Part shown: in pieces, positions 1 through 11,050 of the stretch
Numbering within the stretch: position 1 is the first letter of the stretch
Layout of the letters: each line of letters begins with the position of its first letter
Assembly (NCBI GenBank): GCA_036346205.1
Contig: JARFJB010001970.1
Location: 825,001-889,000, forward strand
DNA length: 64,000 nucleotides
Direction of reading: 5' to 3'
Origin: Vesta saturnalis
Taxonomy: Eukaryota > Arthropoda > Insecta > Coleoptera > Lampyridae
Made by a program: the position numbers and the translations under genes
The notes under the pieces: model-generated
Database searches by the model: none
What the model saw: the letters and a program-made list of their open reading frames with translations, nothing else
What the model was told of the DNA's origin: nothing

Positions 1-2317
1 TTACGGGAAATTGTTTTAAATTACTTTCGTTAATGATTATATTCCCTCGATTTCACCTAATAATTTTGTATCTACAAGTTAATTATGCTACTGGCGGTTG
101 ATTAAAGGCGAAATGCATATCCGGCTTGGAATTTGATAATCAAGCGTCTTCAATGAATTATTAGTAACGGTTATTTTGGTAGAGTGAGAAGAGAAGAAAG
201 AATCTTATCGCTACGAACAAAACCGCCAGTTTTTGAAAGACGCTGAAGATAATCACGTTGTTATAATAAAACTCAGCAATTTGAAGGTTTTTAGTATATT
301 AAACAATGTATTTTAGGTAATACTTATATTGGAAATACCTGGTCCACGAGGTGTTAACAAATTAATGCACTCGGTGACTAATCATTTTTAAGAACTAACT
401 TCAATTTTTGAGCTAATGTAATTATTTATTGCCAAATACGTAGAAAGAATCCACACATATTATCTCAAGTTATTTCGAAGGTATGTTAACCTACGTAAAT
501 GAACATAAGGCATTTTTGATTTTTTGCGGTAAACAACATACTCGGATAAATAAAACGCACCGACATAATTGCCACAAGTAATTGCTACACGTTTACTTTG
601 TTGATTGACTGTGGAAAGTGCTATAAATACACGATGGATTGAAATCTACTGCAGTTGCTGATAGTTATGTTAAAGAGCCCTTTAACAAAAAAATATTTTC
701 CAACATGGTGAAAAAGCAAATGCGTCTAAATCCCCATCATCAGTTTCAAACTCTTTTTATTCAGTGATCGGATGAGTTTCCGTTTATGTAATTTCGTTAG
801 GACTACTATCTACCGATTAATAAATAAACTAATTTAAATATCCTGTCAAATTGTGTTTACAGTCACTTCCAATCCCGTTCAGTATAAATAGTACATTGCG
901 ATATAAACGCGTTGGGGCTGATTTATTTAGACACGACACCGTTATTAGAGTTCGGGGCGTTAGCTGTGAGCGGCAAGAAGGTGGGGGGGGGCTAAAAATG
1001 ACAGCGCACGAGAGTCTTAAACTATTTTGGATGTTCCTCAAAAAAAATAATTTTACAAAAATTGTATTAAGCAATAAAGGTCATTCTGTCAAATACGTCA
1101 GAATAGTTTATTTCTCATTTTTGAAATGAATTATGATTTCCTGTTTTTATAGCTACTTGTATGTCATTTTAAATGTGTTGCGCAAACATTTATTGTTGCT
1201 CGGTTATTGCTTTTATTTAAACTGTTTGTTTCTATATCTACATATTGTTAGTAGCCAACATATAGTGAATAAGTACTAATGATTTCTGAAAATGTGCTAT
1301 AATTGTTTCATTGGATTCTGGCTGAGTGCTACGACTCATTTTTGCTCGTTTTGTTTCTGCTTTTCACTTGCTTTGCCTCCATCTTTACAGTACCCAACAA
1401 TAAAAATTAATTAAACTTCAAGGAAATGTGTTGAGTTCCAACCAGTGAATAAGCTTAAAATTGAAGATTTTGTGGCTTTTATAGTTGTTTAATTATAAGT
1501 AATAAGAATTAAACATTTCAGACATGCAAATTTAATAAAGTATGTAATACATCCATTCACCATATTTAAATATTACTTGCTAGATGATGATTCTGTTTAT
1601 GTAGATTTGTATATTATTCAGTTTCTCAGTAACTTACACACGTTCTATTATATAAGGTGGGAAACTTTTTCGAGTCCGCTAACACAAATTTTTATAATGA
1701 AGAATAAGATAATTATTATGTTTTGTACATAGTAAATGTTAGTGACATTTCATTCGTTTTTTTTTCATGGAAACAGTAATTATAAAATTACTGTCTTAAT
1801 TTTTTTTTTATTTTTAATGCGTCCTACATGATTTAGGACTTCTGACTACTTTACATACACTAGGTATAATACCACCGACAACAACGCACTCTAGATAACG
1901 TAAACGTGTGCGGCTTTAGCTCACTTTCCAAGTTTAAAAGCGAATAATTTGATCATAAATAGAGATATGTGTTATTTCGTACACCAAAATTTGGGTTTTT
2001 AGTCATTCTTTTGGAACAACAACTTTAAAAAATGGTTAAGTGATTATTTTCAAAATAAACAAAAAAATGGCTGCGGAACGTCACCTGCAGGTTGATTATC
2101 ACTTTGGCCCGCAATGTATTTCCTATGCTGTTTCTCACATAACTGTGGATTGTACAGAGTAACCCGTCTATTCTCTTCGCAGAAAAACACATTAATCAGT
2201 AAAAAGATTTAATTTACTTTATGCTATGTCCTTGTATATTCACTGTCCTTGACCATCGTTAAAACCCACCCACATTTAAGATCACCTAAAGATGTTTCAA
2301 ACCCATTATCATGTTCC
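1..2317. other. no supportable gene
   Basis: AT-rich sequence with many stops on both strands. The only open stretches (around 830-1130) are short, overlap on opposite strands and show no recognisable motif. I see no tRNA, repeat array or terminal inverted repeat here. Confidence 0.5.
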
Positions 2318-2627
2318 GGGGTGTATAAGTTATCCTGTTCATGTGGAAAGTATACATTGGAACCACAAAACGTAGCTTTGATACAAGACGTAAAGTACAT
2401 ATGAGATTTTGTAGATTAGGTCAACCAGAGAAGTCTTCGGTTGCTGACTATGCCTTAAATAATCTAAATCTTGACACTTAATTTGACAATATGGAAATAT
2501 TGTCAAGACAAGATCATTATTATTTTGGTTTACAACGTGAAGCTATTGAAATACATAAACACCCTAATAATTTTAATAGACAAGAAGAAAATCTCCGTTT
2601 AAATAGGTTTTGGCATCTTATAATTTA
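2318..2627 (+). pseudogene. Penelope-like element 3' end: GIY-YIG endonuclease domain
   Basis: The translation reads GVYKLSCSCGK, then after a one-base slip VYIGTTKRSFDTRRKVHM, then LGQPEKSSVADYAL, REAIEIHKHPNNFNR and a terminal RFWHLII before a stop. The GVY...VYIG pair is the GIY-YIG signature, with the downstream catalytic-type Arg and the EAIEIHKHPNNFNR block typical of the C-terminal endonuclease of Penelope-like retroelements. In those elements this domain nicks target DNA for insertion. The slip at about 2350 (one G missing between GK and VYIG) and an in-frame stop after LNLDT show decay. No reverse transcriptase domain is visible upstream, so this is a 5'-truncated copy, as is common for such elements. 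Family assignment is by remembered motifs, not by a search. Confidence 0.75.
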
Positions 2628-2653
2628 AAAAAATGGTATAACGGTACGTCTTG

Positions 2654-2810
2654 ATTTTAATTTTAATTTTAACTTTTGGTATGTCTAGGTTTTTTGCTGT
2701 GATTTTCCTAGACCTTGAAACAAATGCTTTACCAATTATATGTTAAATTACCACATCATTATAATTTAACATAATTAGTAGAAATTAAAATTAAAATTAA
2801 AATTAAAAAA
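2654..2810. repeat. small inverted repeat with TTTTAA arms
   Basis: The left arm (2654-2672) is a run of the hexamer TTTTAA and the right arm (2783-2810) is its reverse complement, separated by about 110 bases. It begins about 25 bases after the Penelope-like stop codon, so it may belong to that element's 3' tail. Confidence 0.5.
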
Positions 2811-3289
2811 TTACATAAAACGTTCTGCGTTTCATTGTTAATTACACTTGCATTTATTGACAAAGGTATTTCTTTGTTAGATTTAACTGGACTTTAATTG
2901 ATGTTTTGTTATATTTGTGAATGTGCTTCTATCATTGTCAAATTGAAGTTTTTCACAACTTTACACTTACATCATAGCTTGATTAAATTTTTATTTTTCA
3001 TTGTTAGCCTTCGACCGTTAGAGGGCGTTCTGATTTGTCATCTTTAAGATAGTTTAGCAATGTTTAATTTTTAATGATCTAGTTATTCTTTACTATAATT
3101 TCTTTCTATAGTTGGCTTAATGGATTTCTCAATATGTTATGTTAATAGGCTGATGTTTATGTTTTAATTTTTCAACTTTAACAACTGTAATAGATATTAC
3201 TACTTACGAAGATTGTTTCGAAACGTTTAGATTATATAATATAAATATACCCCATTAAAAACCCCCAAAAAAGATAAGTATTTTAGAAG
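2811..3289. other. no supportable gene
   Basis: AT-rich with stops in every frame; nothing recognised. Confidence 0.5.
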
Positions 3290-3600
3290 AACTTAAAGTT
3301 TCCTACTTCACAGTGCTCCAAAACTTTGAATGAAATTGTGGGACGATAAGTTGTCGCCAATCCTTTTTAGAGTGGGAACCAGTCTTCAAACCATACTGTG
3401 TTGAACCATCCACTTAAACGATTACAGTGAGCACCCATAGAACTACTTTCAACCCATGTGGACCACAAATAGTCAGTCTTATAAACGACGTAAGGCCGTA
3501 AGACGTCTCCGAAAGCATTTCCACCAAACATGCATGTAGCAGATTTACTAAAGTTCATAACTTTTTCTGGATGTTTTGATCCTCGCTAAGTCAAATTCCT
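3290..3600 (-). pseudogene. pogo-like (Jerky/CENP-B type) DDE transposase fragment
   Basis: On the minus strand the frame gives KHPEKVMNFSKSATCMFGG, then DVLRPYVVYKTDYLWSTW, then GAHCNRLSGWFNTVWFEDWF. This matches the DDE_1 core of pogo/Jerky-type transposases (a VMFxxxxxGxxLPPYVVYK block followed by SGWFDxxxFEDWF). In another frame just downstream (lower coordinates) GDNLSSHNFIQSF supplies the GDN-L-SSH motif that holds the second catalytic Asp. The two blocks are out of frame, and the N-terminal DNA-binding domain and third acidic residue are not visible. It is a decayed internal fragment of a cut-and-paste transposon. Confidence 0.7.
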
Positions 3601-3779
3601 TTCTTGTTCGGGTCATCACTTAAATTAGTTCCAGATACAGTTAGATGGAATATTCTGATTCATTTTTTAAATTTTAAAAGTAATCGTTCAAGCCTTTTTC
3701 ATTCATTTATTCTCTTGAGCGTTTGATGTCGCTAGCAATGCCTTGTATAAAAGTAAGATTCCTCTGAAGGCATGTTCCT

Positions 3780-4350
3780 CTGCTTTCGTGAAAACAGGTT
3801 GACCACCATATGACTTCATATGTTAACTGGAATGTGGAGCAGTGGTATGGTGCCCTTTCTACGCTGTGAACATTAGTGATCTTGAGAAGGTTCAAAGACG
3901 TTTATTAAAGTGTTTGTTTTCCGAAAATATAATCACTATCCACCTTGAAACCGTTCTCATGAATGTTTATTGAATGAATATAAGTTTGTATCCTTAGAGG
4001 TTAGAAGAAATATGCACGCTGTAATATTTTTATTCAGTCATATCGCCTTTAATCGACTGCACAGAGATTTTCAACATAATCTAATTTAGAGTTCCAAGAT
4101 TTAATTCTCGTTCAAGTAATGTGTTCCACCTACCTGCCACTCGAACCAACGTCCTTTTATATTCCCCTTTGTACGGAATGACCTCGGCTTACTCTTCAAT
4201 GGAAGCTAATCTGGATATTACTAACTGAACTATTAAGCAGATCAAATCGGCTCTAGTAACTCTAGTAATCTACCCATTCATAATATACCTTAAACTGTAG
4301 CTAAGCATTTAATCTTAGACCCTACGTAGTAAATAATAATTTCTGTTTAT
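3780..4350 (+). pseudogene. CR1/Jockey-like non-LTR retrotransposon, C-terminal RT remnant
   Basis: The plus strand encodes LECGAVVWCPFYAVNISDLE followed by KVQRRLLKCLF, the thumb-region block found just after the RT palm in CR1/Jockey-like elements. Further on, FRVPRFNSRSSNVFHLPATR and TNVLLYSPLYGMTSAYSSME match the extreme C-terminal block of the same proteins. Frames are broken between the blocks. The remnant runs toward a (TAA)n tract at 4421. It lacks the endonuclease and the RT palm, so it is a short 5'-truncated copy. Confidence 0.7.
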
Positions 4351-4418
4351 TGTAAACTTGACACCGCTTGTTCTCCTCCTAAGTAATTCGGCGCAGTATG
4401 TCTGTTAAGGAGGTATTC

Positions 4419-4420
<2 letters not shown>

Positions 4421-4484
<64 letters not shown>
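4421..4484 (+). repeat. (TAA)n microsatellite
   Basis: About 64 bases of TAA with one CAA interruption. It lies directly against the 5' truncation point of the following I-clade element. Confidence 0.95.
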
Positions 4485-4489
<5 letters not shown>

Positions 4490-6310
4490 AAACTAGTTGA
4501 GTGTCTATCACAGGATATCGGTAAAACCCTATATATAGATGACTTAGTTATATACAAGTCAGGCCCTATAAAGGAGGATCTACTACATCCCTTGCAAAAC
4601 GAAATCGACCAGTTAGTGAGAATGGCGAACAAAATAGGTTTTACTCTATCTGCTACGAAATCACAGGTAGTTCATTTCTGCCGTTTAAGGTCTCATCACG
4701 ATCACCCTGGGTTAGGATTGGAGATCATACGCTAGAAGTTAAGGACTGCGTACGTTTTTTAGGGATTCTCTTTGACAGAAAACTTTATTGGAAGAACCAT
4801 ATTGAACATTTAATCACAAGGATGAAGGTAATCATTAACACTCTCAGGTACCTATCTCATATATCATGGGGTGCTAAGAAGGATACCCTACTTAGAATAT
4901 ACCAGTCCTTAGTTCTTTCTAAACTCAGCTATGGAGGAGTTGTCTTATCTAGCGCTAGAATGTCACATATTCACAAGCTGAATAGGATTCACTGTGCAGG
5001 ACTAAGGCTGTGCAATGGAGCATTCCGCACATCGAGATTAGACGACATATGTTTCGAGAATAACAGTACTCCTATTCAACATATCCTGTGTGTAATGCTA
5101 CTTAATTACGCCCTTAGAACGAATGCCCAGCCAAGCCACCCAAACCACAATACCTTTTTTAATTATAACATCGGCCATTTTGCCAATAGAAGCTCCGCTA
5201 TGCGCCCGGCGGGTGTGAGAACTACCGAGATGAGCAGAGACTACGGACTCCGTTACCCATATCAAGTCTATCCATATGAAGAATGTGAAGTAGCACCATG
5301 GATAATTAGCCAACCGAGTATTCACGCAGACAACTGTGTTCGTGACGATTCTAGGATTAGTTTACAAATCACGAAAAAATCTTTTACAAAAATTTTATCA
5401 GAACACGAAGGTTACAACATAATATACACAGACGGATCTAAAAGCAAAATCGGTGTGGGTAGTGCCATTTATGTGAAGAATAAAGCATACTGTTGATCTA
5501 TTCTTAATGATGCAAGCGTGTATACAGCAGAGTTGTATGCTATATTGCAAGCTTTGTATTATGGTGATTTAAGTACAGAACGTAAATTTTTAATTTGCAG
5601 CGACTCTTTAAGCTCAATAAGAGCTCTAAAAAACACCTTCTCTAGAGACACCTTAATAAAAAAAATTCTGGCAAGCATTGAACGGTTAAGAAATTCAGGT
5701 AAAAAGGTATGTTTCGCATGGTGCCCCTCGTACTGTGGAATCTTGGGTAACGAGCTTGCAGACGACGCGGCACGTAAAGCAGCAAGTAGTAAAGAAATTG
5801 ACGTTCGACCTGAAGATGTTAAACTATCAATAAAAAGGAAAGTCGTAAATTATGCCTTCGATAATTGGACAAACAACAACTCTGCTTACTCAAAGATTAA
5901 AACAAACTAAAAACTATGGAAATTCCCAGAAACCGTCACAAGAAGAGAGCAAGTAGCAATCTCAAGGTTACGCATCGGACACACAAATCTTACATCCTCA
6001 TATTTACTTTTAAGGAAGAAATTCCTCTTTGCACAAAATGTAGCGAAGTACTTACTGTGCCCCACATATTATTTAAATGTAGAGAGTTCAATAGACAAAG
6101 AGTTCAAAATAAATTATGCGACCGAATAGACCAATGTTTAAACAATGACACACAGAATATCCAGAATCTAATTAATTTCCTAAAAGAAACCAGTTTATTG
6201 AAAAAAATTTAACCAGTATTGATGATAGTACTTAGTATTTACGTACAAAGTAGATAAGAATTGTGAAACGTGCTAATGACCTAGTCGTCGAAGCACTTAC
6301 CCAAAAAAAA
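4485..6310 (+). mobile_element. I-clade non-LTR retrotransposon, 5'-truncated (RT palm end, thumb, RNase H, TAA tail)
   Basis: Translation starts inside the RT palm at LYIDDLVIYKSG, the YxDD catalytic motif. It continues in another frame through VRFLGILFDRKLYWKNHIEH, the thumb block LVLSKLSYGGVVLSSAR, and QPSHPNHNTFFNYN. A complete-looking RNase H domain follows: YTDGSKSKIGVGSAIY (first Asp), AELYAILQAL (Glu), ICSDSLSSIRAL (Asp) and GNELADDAAR (Asp), so all four catalytic acids are visible. A C-terminal Cys-rich block (CTKCSEVLTVPHILFKC) ends the protein. There is a TGA at about 5494, between the first RNase H motif and the rest, and frameshifts near 4725 and 5970. The element ends in A-rich sequence and (TAA)n, the tail type of the I clade. 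Confidence 0.88.
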
Positions 6311-6333
6311 AAATAATAATAATAATAATAATA

Positions 6334-6370
<37 letters not shown>

Positions 6371-6389
6371 TAATAATAATAATAATAAA
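6311..6389 (+). repeat. (TAA)n tract between two I-clade fragments
   Basis: About 79 bases of TAA with rare changes. It is both the 3' tail of the preceding element and the 5' junction of the next fragment. Confidence 0.95.
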
Positions 6390-7330
6390 TACAAGCAGTA
6401 GCGATATCTTTAGATTTCTCGATAAAAATCGCACTTTGCAACGTATATCTACCAGAAGATAATTGGAAAACCGAAGACCTCGAAAACTTAACAGCACAAC
6501 TACCAACCCCATGCATACTAATGGGAGACTTTAATTCCCACAGTCCAGTGTGGGGGTCTACAAAGTTGGATATTCGGGAAAAGAAAATAGAAGAGTTTCT
6601 GGAAAGAAACAATATGGTTCTCCTAAATAACTCCAAACCTACCTTCTTCAATTCAAGATCAAACTCTTTCTTTGCCATTGATCTCACCATAGCCACTCCA
6701 CAACTGGCTTTTGAATATACATGGGACCAGATACCAGACCTCCATGGAAGTGACCACTTCCCAATTATAATATCTACGGACATAAAAGATGCAAAACCTA
6801 ATATAAAAAGTAAATGCCTGCTAAATCATGCAAATTGGGAAGAATATAAAGATAATATCACACATATAAACAGAGACGAAATGATTGAAGTGATGGTTGT
6901 CAATTTCTCAAATGTTATAGCCGAAGCGGCAAACAAATCTATCCCAGTTACAAGGGGGAAGCTAAAAAGACCACCTGTACCAAGGTGGAACCAAGACGTT
7001 GCTAATGCTATAAAGAACGGAAAAAAGGCTCTAAATACCTTCTCATGAAACCCTACAGTACCAAACCTCATTACCTTCAAAAGATCGAGAGAAATAGCAA
7101 GACGACTAATATTGGACTCCAAAAGAAAATCATGGGAGAGGTATGTATCAGAATTTACCCCAAAAACCCCATGCACCGAAATGTGGCATAAAATAAAATC
7201 CATATCAGGAAAACTGGTTCTGCGGCCTCAAATTAAACTCGAGCAAAATGGAACAATAATATCAGACGCGGTTAAAGTTGCTGAAAGCATATCAATGCAT
7301 TACGAAGAAACAAGTTCTTCAATCAAGTGT
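6390..7330 (+). pseudogene. I-clade non-LTR endonuclease (APE-type) fragment
   Basis: The frame reads IKIALCNVYLP, PTPCILMGDFNSHSPVWGS (metal-binding GDFN), AIDLTIATPQLAFEYTW and GSDHFPIII, the catalytic Asp-His pair of the exonuclease-endonuclease-phosphatase fold. The linker region toward the RT follows (ESKRKSWERYVSEFTP type, after a frameshift near 7045). The reading is lost in a GT-rich repeat at 7336. The motifs are intact, but the domain lacks its N-terminal third, the RT and everything beyond, so the copy is cut at both ends: (TAA)n on the left and octamer repeat on the right. It is the same clade as the preceding element but covers the complementary part of ORF2. Confidence 0.85.
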
Positions 7331-7335
7331 CAGCA

Positions 7336-7890
7336 AGTGTGCGTGTGTGCATGTGTGCATGTATTCATGTGTGCGTGTGTGCATGTATTCATGTGTGCGT
7401 GTGTGCGTGTATGTGTGCGTGTGTGCGTGTGTGTGCGTGTGTGCGTGTGTGCGTGTGTGCGTGTGTGCGTGTGTGCGTGTGTGCGTGTGTGCGTGTGTGC
7501 GTGTGTGCGTGTGTGCGTGTGTGCGTGTGTGCGTGTGTGTGTGTGTGTGTGTCGTGTGTGCGTGTGTGCGTGTGTGCGTGTGTGCGTGTGCGTGTGCGCG
7601 TGTGTGCGTGTGTGCGTGTGCGTGTGCGTGTGTGTTGTGCTGTGCGTGTGCGTGTGTGCTGTGTGTGTGTCGTATGTGCGTGTGTGCATGTGTGCGTGTA
7701 TGCGTGTGTGCGTGCGCGCGTGTATGCGTGTGTGCGTGTCTGCGTGTGTGGGTGTGTGCGTGTGTGCGTGTGTGCGTGTATGCGTGTGTGCGTGTGCGCG
7801 TGTGTGCGTGTGTGCGTGTGTGCGCGTGTGCGTGTGTGCGTGTATGCGTGTGTGCGTGTATACGTGTGCGTGTGTGTGCGTGTGTGCGTG
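7336..7890. repeat. GT-rich octamer satellite (TGTGCGTG)n
   Basis: About 555 bases of GT repeat in which a C replaces a T at a near-regular 8-base spacing. Single-base indels and CAT/TAT variants are scattered through it. Long open frames across it are repeat artefacts. Confidence 0.93.
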
Positions 7891-7894
7891 TTAT

Positions 7895-8299
7895 TAGAAA
7901 TTATTTCAAATTGTAAGTTTTCCCGCCATAACAATTGCAGGAACCTAGATCTACTTAATATAGTACTAGATGGAGCGGTGATCAAACTCTAATCCGCTTT
8001 TAAAAGCCTTTATCTATCTCTATTAAAATACTGATTTACATAATATACGTTTATTTTTACATATATTTTACAAGTATGGTCTATTAATGCTTAAAGCTAC
8101 ATCTTCCATAAATTTTTCCGGGAAGATGTGTACAATTTCAGTTACATTACAACTATGACCTATTAATGTTGAAAGCTATCTGATATTTTGACAGAAAACT
8201 TTGCCTCTGGATAATATACTTTCTTCGTCGCTCAGACCTTCATTATATAGATTCTTTGCTACTTCATTTATAAAATCCTCATAAATCTAAAAATTGCGA
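7895..8299. other. no supportable gene; short direct repeat
   Basis: AT-rich. A roughly 27-base motif recurs at about 8072 and 8153 (TATGGTCTATTAATG versus TATGACCTATTAATG, each followed by a similar AAAGCTA stretch). Confidence 0.4.
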
Positions 8300-8860
8300 T
8301 AATCATTGACATAATTCAGTTTCTGGATTTATCACCTCCTCAGCCGAACAGAATAGTTTGATTGTCTGCTCGGATAATAATACTGCATTGTTTCCTCTGC
8401 TTATTCTGATTCGCTTTTCTTCGTTGGTAATAAACAACAATTCAATGTTTATGCCTTAACCTATATGGATAGCTATCTCGGGTTCGTCAGATTTCAGAGT
8501 TTGACGTATTAGATGCTCAGTTTTATTGTTCGAGGTTTCTCGCCATTCCTCCATATCAAAGTGCAGAGAGCATATGTCTGTAAATGTCGTCCAAAATAAT
8601 TGTACTACAGGTTTAAAGTCATTATTTTTCAATGAACTTCCTACCTCGAGTATTGTGGAATTATCGATAAATAGCGCCCATGTTAATAATAAAGATTGTA
8701 CAACAAACCTATTAATAATATGTCTATACCGCAATACTCTTTACCTTTAGACGCAGCTTCAGGTGTATCAGTCCGGGAATAATCTGCTTTATCATCAATA
8801 TCCCATATATTTCTATATCAGGCATATCCGTTTGTTCAGCACCCATATCGTCTGATTGAT
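8300..8860 (-). pseudogene. unrecognised ORF remnant, copy 1
   Basis: A 92-codon frame occupies 8456-8734. After one stop the same frame continues (LLFITNEEKRIRISRGNN, LLSEQTIKLFCSAEEV), and an upstream frame starts near 8850 (MGAEQTDMPDIEIYG). The text looks protein-like, rich in charged residues and without low complexity, but I do not recognise a family. The stretch DICSLHFDMEEW recurs in altered form at 10510-10556, so this was probably a gene present in at least two copies here. A viral origin is possible but not shown. Confidence 0.35.
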
Positions 8861-9103
8861 TTCAATTAACTACTTATCGAACTGCGTTACCACCCCATTT
8901 ATAGCGAGTGTGGCGTCACAATAATGAGAATGAAGCTTAGTTGCATCCCCCAAGCTATCTTACATTCGTTTATTACCTATGTTAGCGACAGGAAGTGTAT
9001 GTCATTCCTTTATTACGTGTGCTACCGATAAGAAGTGCATATGGAAATTGTAGTGTAAGTATGTAAATCTTTTTAATCATTTACTTATTATCGTTATTTT
9101 CAG

Positions 9104-9355
9104 ATGGATCGTATAATCTCCGTATTTGAAACGATGATTGAAAATATTCGACGTGTAATAAAATATGATTTGCTACAATTAAGTGCCGAAAATTTGCTTG
9201 CAATATGGAATAAGTTACCTCATTATTGTCAGGAGGATAGACAATTACGCGCTAAAATAAGATGTGTGAAGCATTGGAATAAATTAGTCGATGTTGATCA
9301 TATAGATCGACCACCTCTTCTAATGTTTGATTGTTTTCAATGTAATAATAAATAA
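9104..9355 (+). CDS. small unrecognised protein with a likely upstream intron
   Basis: An 83-codon frame opens with ATG directly after a splice-acceptor-like TTATTTTCAG. A matching donor (GTAAGT) lies at 9055, so a 49-nt intron of the size typical of this genome would precede the start. The product is soluble-looking: MDRIISVFETMIENIRRVI at the start and a Cys-containing end (MFDCFQCNNK). AATAAATAAA overlaps the stop, a plausible poly(A) signal. It faces a convergent gene at 9528-9910. I do not recognise the family. Another option is chance splice signals beside a random ORF. Confidence 0.4.
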   Translation: MDRIISVFETMIENIRRVIKYDLLQLSAENLLAIWNKLPHYCQEDRQLRAKIRCVKHWNKLVDVDHIDRPPLLMFDCFQCNNK

Positions 9356-9527
9356 ATTCGTTTAACTACGACGTAAATTTTTTTATTTTACCTTTCATAT
9401 TAACTCTTATACGCTGTAGGAATAAACAGCTTCAAACGTCACAAATATCTTTTATTATAATATTTATATACAATATGTACATTAACATAATTATAAGAAC
9501 AACGAGGGTGATGACGATGATTATTAG

Positions 9528-9910
9528 TCAGGTTATCCTATAAATATAATTCGTTAATTTTGTAATGCAGAATAATAATAATGACTTGTCTGTATAGTTA
9601 ATGAAGGATAGTTTAGCCATCATTTTAGTTTTACCAATATCTATGCTGTCTCCATAAACCAGCTGAACCAACGCAAGTTGTTCAATGCACTGCTGAAGAT
9701 TATGCACTTTCTCATCCGCTAGCTCTTTTGTTAACCTCTCAAGGAGAAATATAGTATGTTCTGTTTCTACCGCTACCTTTCTACCATATTTAGTGTTTAT
9801 AATTTTAATATTTTTTAGCGGATATTTATAATCAGTAACCATATCGGAGACTTTTAATACAGCTTTTAATTTGCCGTTGCCAACCGAAGTTAGTTGCTAT
9901 AGAAAATCCA
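9528..9910 (-). pseudogene. unrecognised protein with a YPLKxIKIINTKYG motif
   Basis: A 104-codon frame (9528-9842) reads upstream without interruption to a TAG, beyond which the same frame holds an ATG at 9908-9910. The core is YPLKNIKIINTKYGRKVAVE followed by HTIFLLERL. This resembles a short beta-rich domain (a KY-I-I---NT-YG-- pattern ending in a FLP-R-type block) that I associate with uncharacterised proteins scattered in arthropod genomes, but I cannot name it. A poly(A)-like AATAAA lies at about 9452 on the same strand. The single stop suggests a recent pseudogene or a wrong upstream start. Confidence 0.4.
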
Positions 9911-10429
9911 TATTTAAGGCAGTAGCGTCCTAAAAATTTATTAATATTCGTATTTAATTATTATCTCAATATCACTATAACGACTGAGATACAACCTTAT
10001 AGCGCTCTGATATACTCTCAGTATGATTATAAAAGGTCAAGAGTGATGTCAAAAGGTCACGAATGTGTTGTCAATCATGAAATTTAGAAAAAATACATTG
10101 AATGTATGTGATTTCACATTAAATGTACTTTTTGTGTCTTTATTATTTCCTCACCATTTGATATAATTACTTTCATGATGTTATTATGCTTGTTTTTACT
10201 TCACCTGATTGTGTAGGAATACTGTGAAGGGAAATTGCTATTGTAAACACGTGCTACAAATGTTTATTCATTTTGTATTCGAGTATTAAATTATAAATAA
10301 TGGAAGGTTACATAATGCTATAAATTTCGTTTCTATGCAAATGTAATTACACATTGAAACTATTTGTTTACTACTTTAATTTTATAAATAAAGTGTACCG
10401 TATGAATAGCTTGTACACTTTCATCAATT

Positions 10430-10556
10430 TTAAACAATATAACTTGTCAAACAATGTACCATCAGTTAATACATCTTATTCTACTCAAGAAAAGATCATT
10501 TTAAAGATTTTGCTCCATTGCGCCATATCAAAATGCAGACAGCATATGCTGCAATG
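10430..10556 (-). pseudogene. unrecognised ORF remnant, copy 2
   Basis: The minus frame reads HCSICCLHFDMAQWSKIF, clearly related to the ICSLHFDMEEWRETS segment at about 8540-8590. The flanks no longer align by eye. Confidence 0.3.
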
Positions 10557-10559
10557 AAT

Positions 10560-10961
10560 ACCTTTTCTAAACAATACCATAAAGTAATTATTATAGGGTA
10601 AAAGGTGAATATTCGAGATGTATTATCTGTTGCAGGGTTGTTACGTACACATGTGTACCTTGTCCACTAGCTTACCGTAACCGAGAAGATAGACTTAAAG
10701 CTACCGGTAAGCTCAGTCAAGGTAGAGAAGTGGGATGGGTTCTACAGTGACGCAGGTGGTACCTAAAAGCTTAAAAGAGAAGGGAGGGCACCAGCTAGAA
10801 GGATTAACAGCCAGCCCTAGATAAACGGAGAGAATTAGTTACTTTCCTAGCTAAGCAACGAATATAAGGAAGCATCTGGGTAATAAAAAAAATAGTTACA
10901 AAATAGAATGTCCCCAAACAAGTAACATATTATAATTCAAATATCACAAACGTAGTACAGC

Positions 10962-10968
<7 letters not shown>
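10560..10968. other. no supportable gene
   Basis: No ORF or repeat recognised. The part 10640-10910 is visibly more GC-rich than its surroundings and may be an old element fragment. Confidence 0.4.

Positions 10969-11046
<78 letters not shown>
10969..11046. repeat. (TA)n microsatellite
   Basis: About 78 bases of uninterrupted TA. Confidence 0.97.

Positions 11047-11050
<4 letters not shown>

Noticed and set aside
6232..6783. 183-codon minus ORF with a poly-Tyr run
   Set aside because: Antisense to the I-clade endonuclease and through the (TAA)n tract.
7112..7992. Cys/Val-rich ORFs of 200-260 codons
   Set aside because: They run through the GT octamer repeat and are only extended by it.
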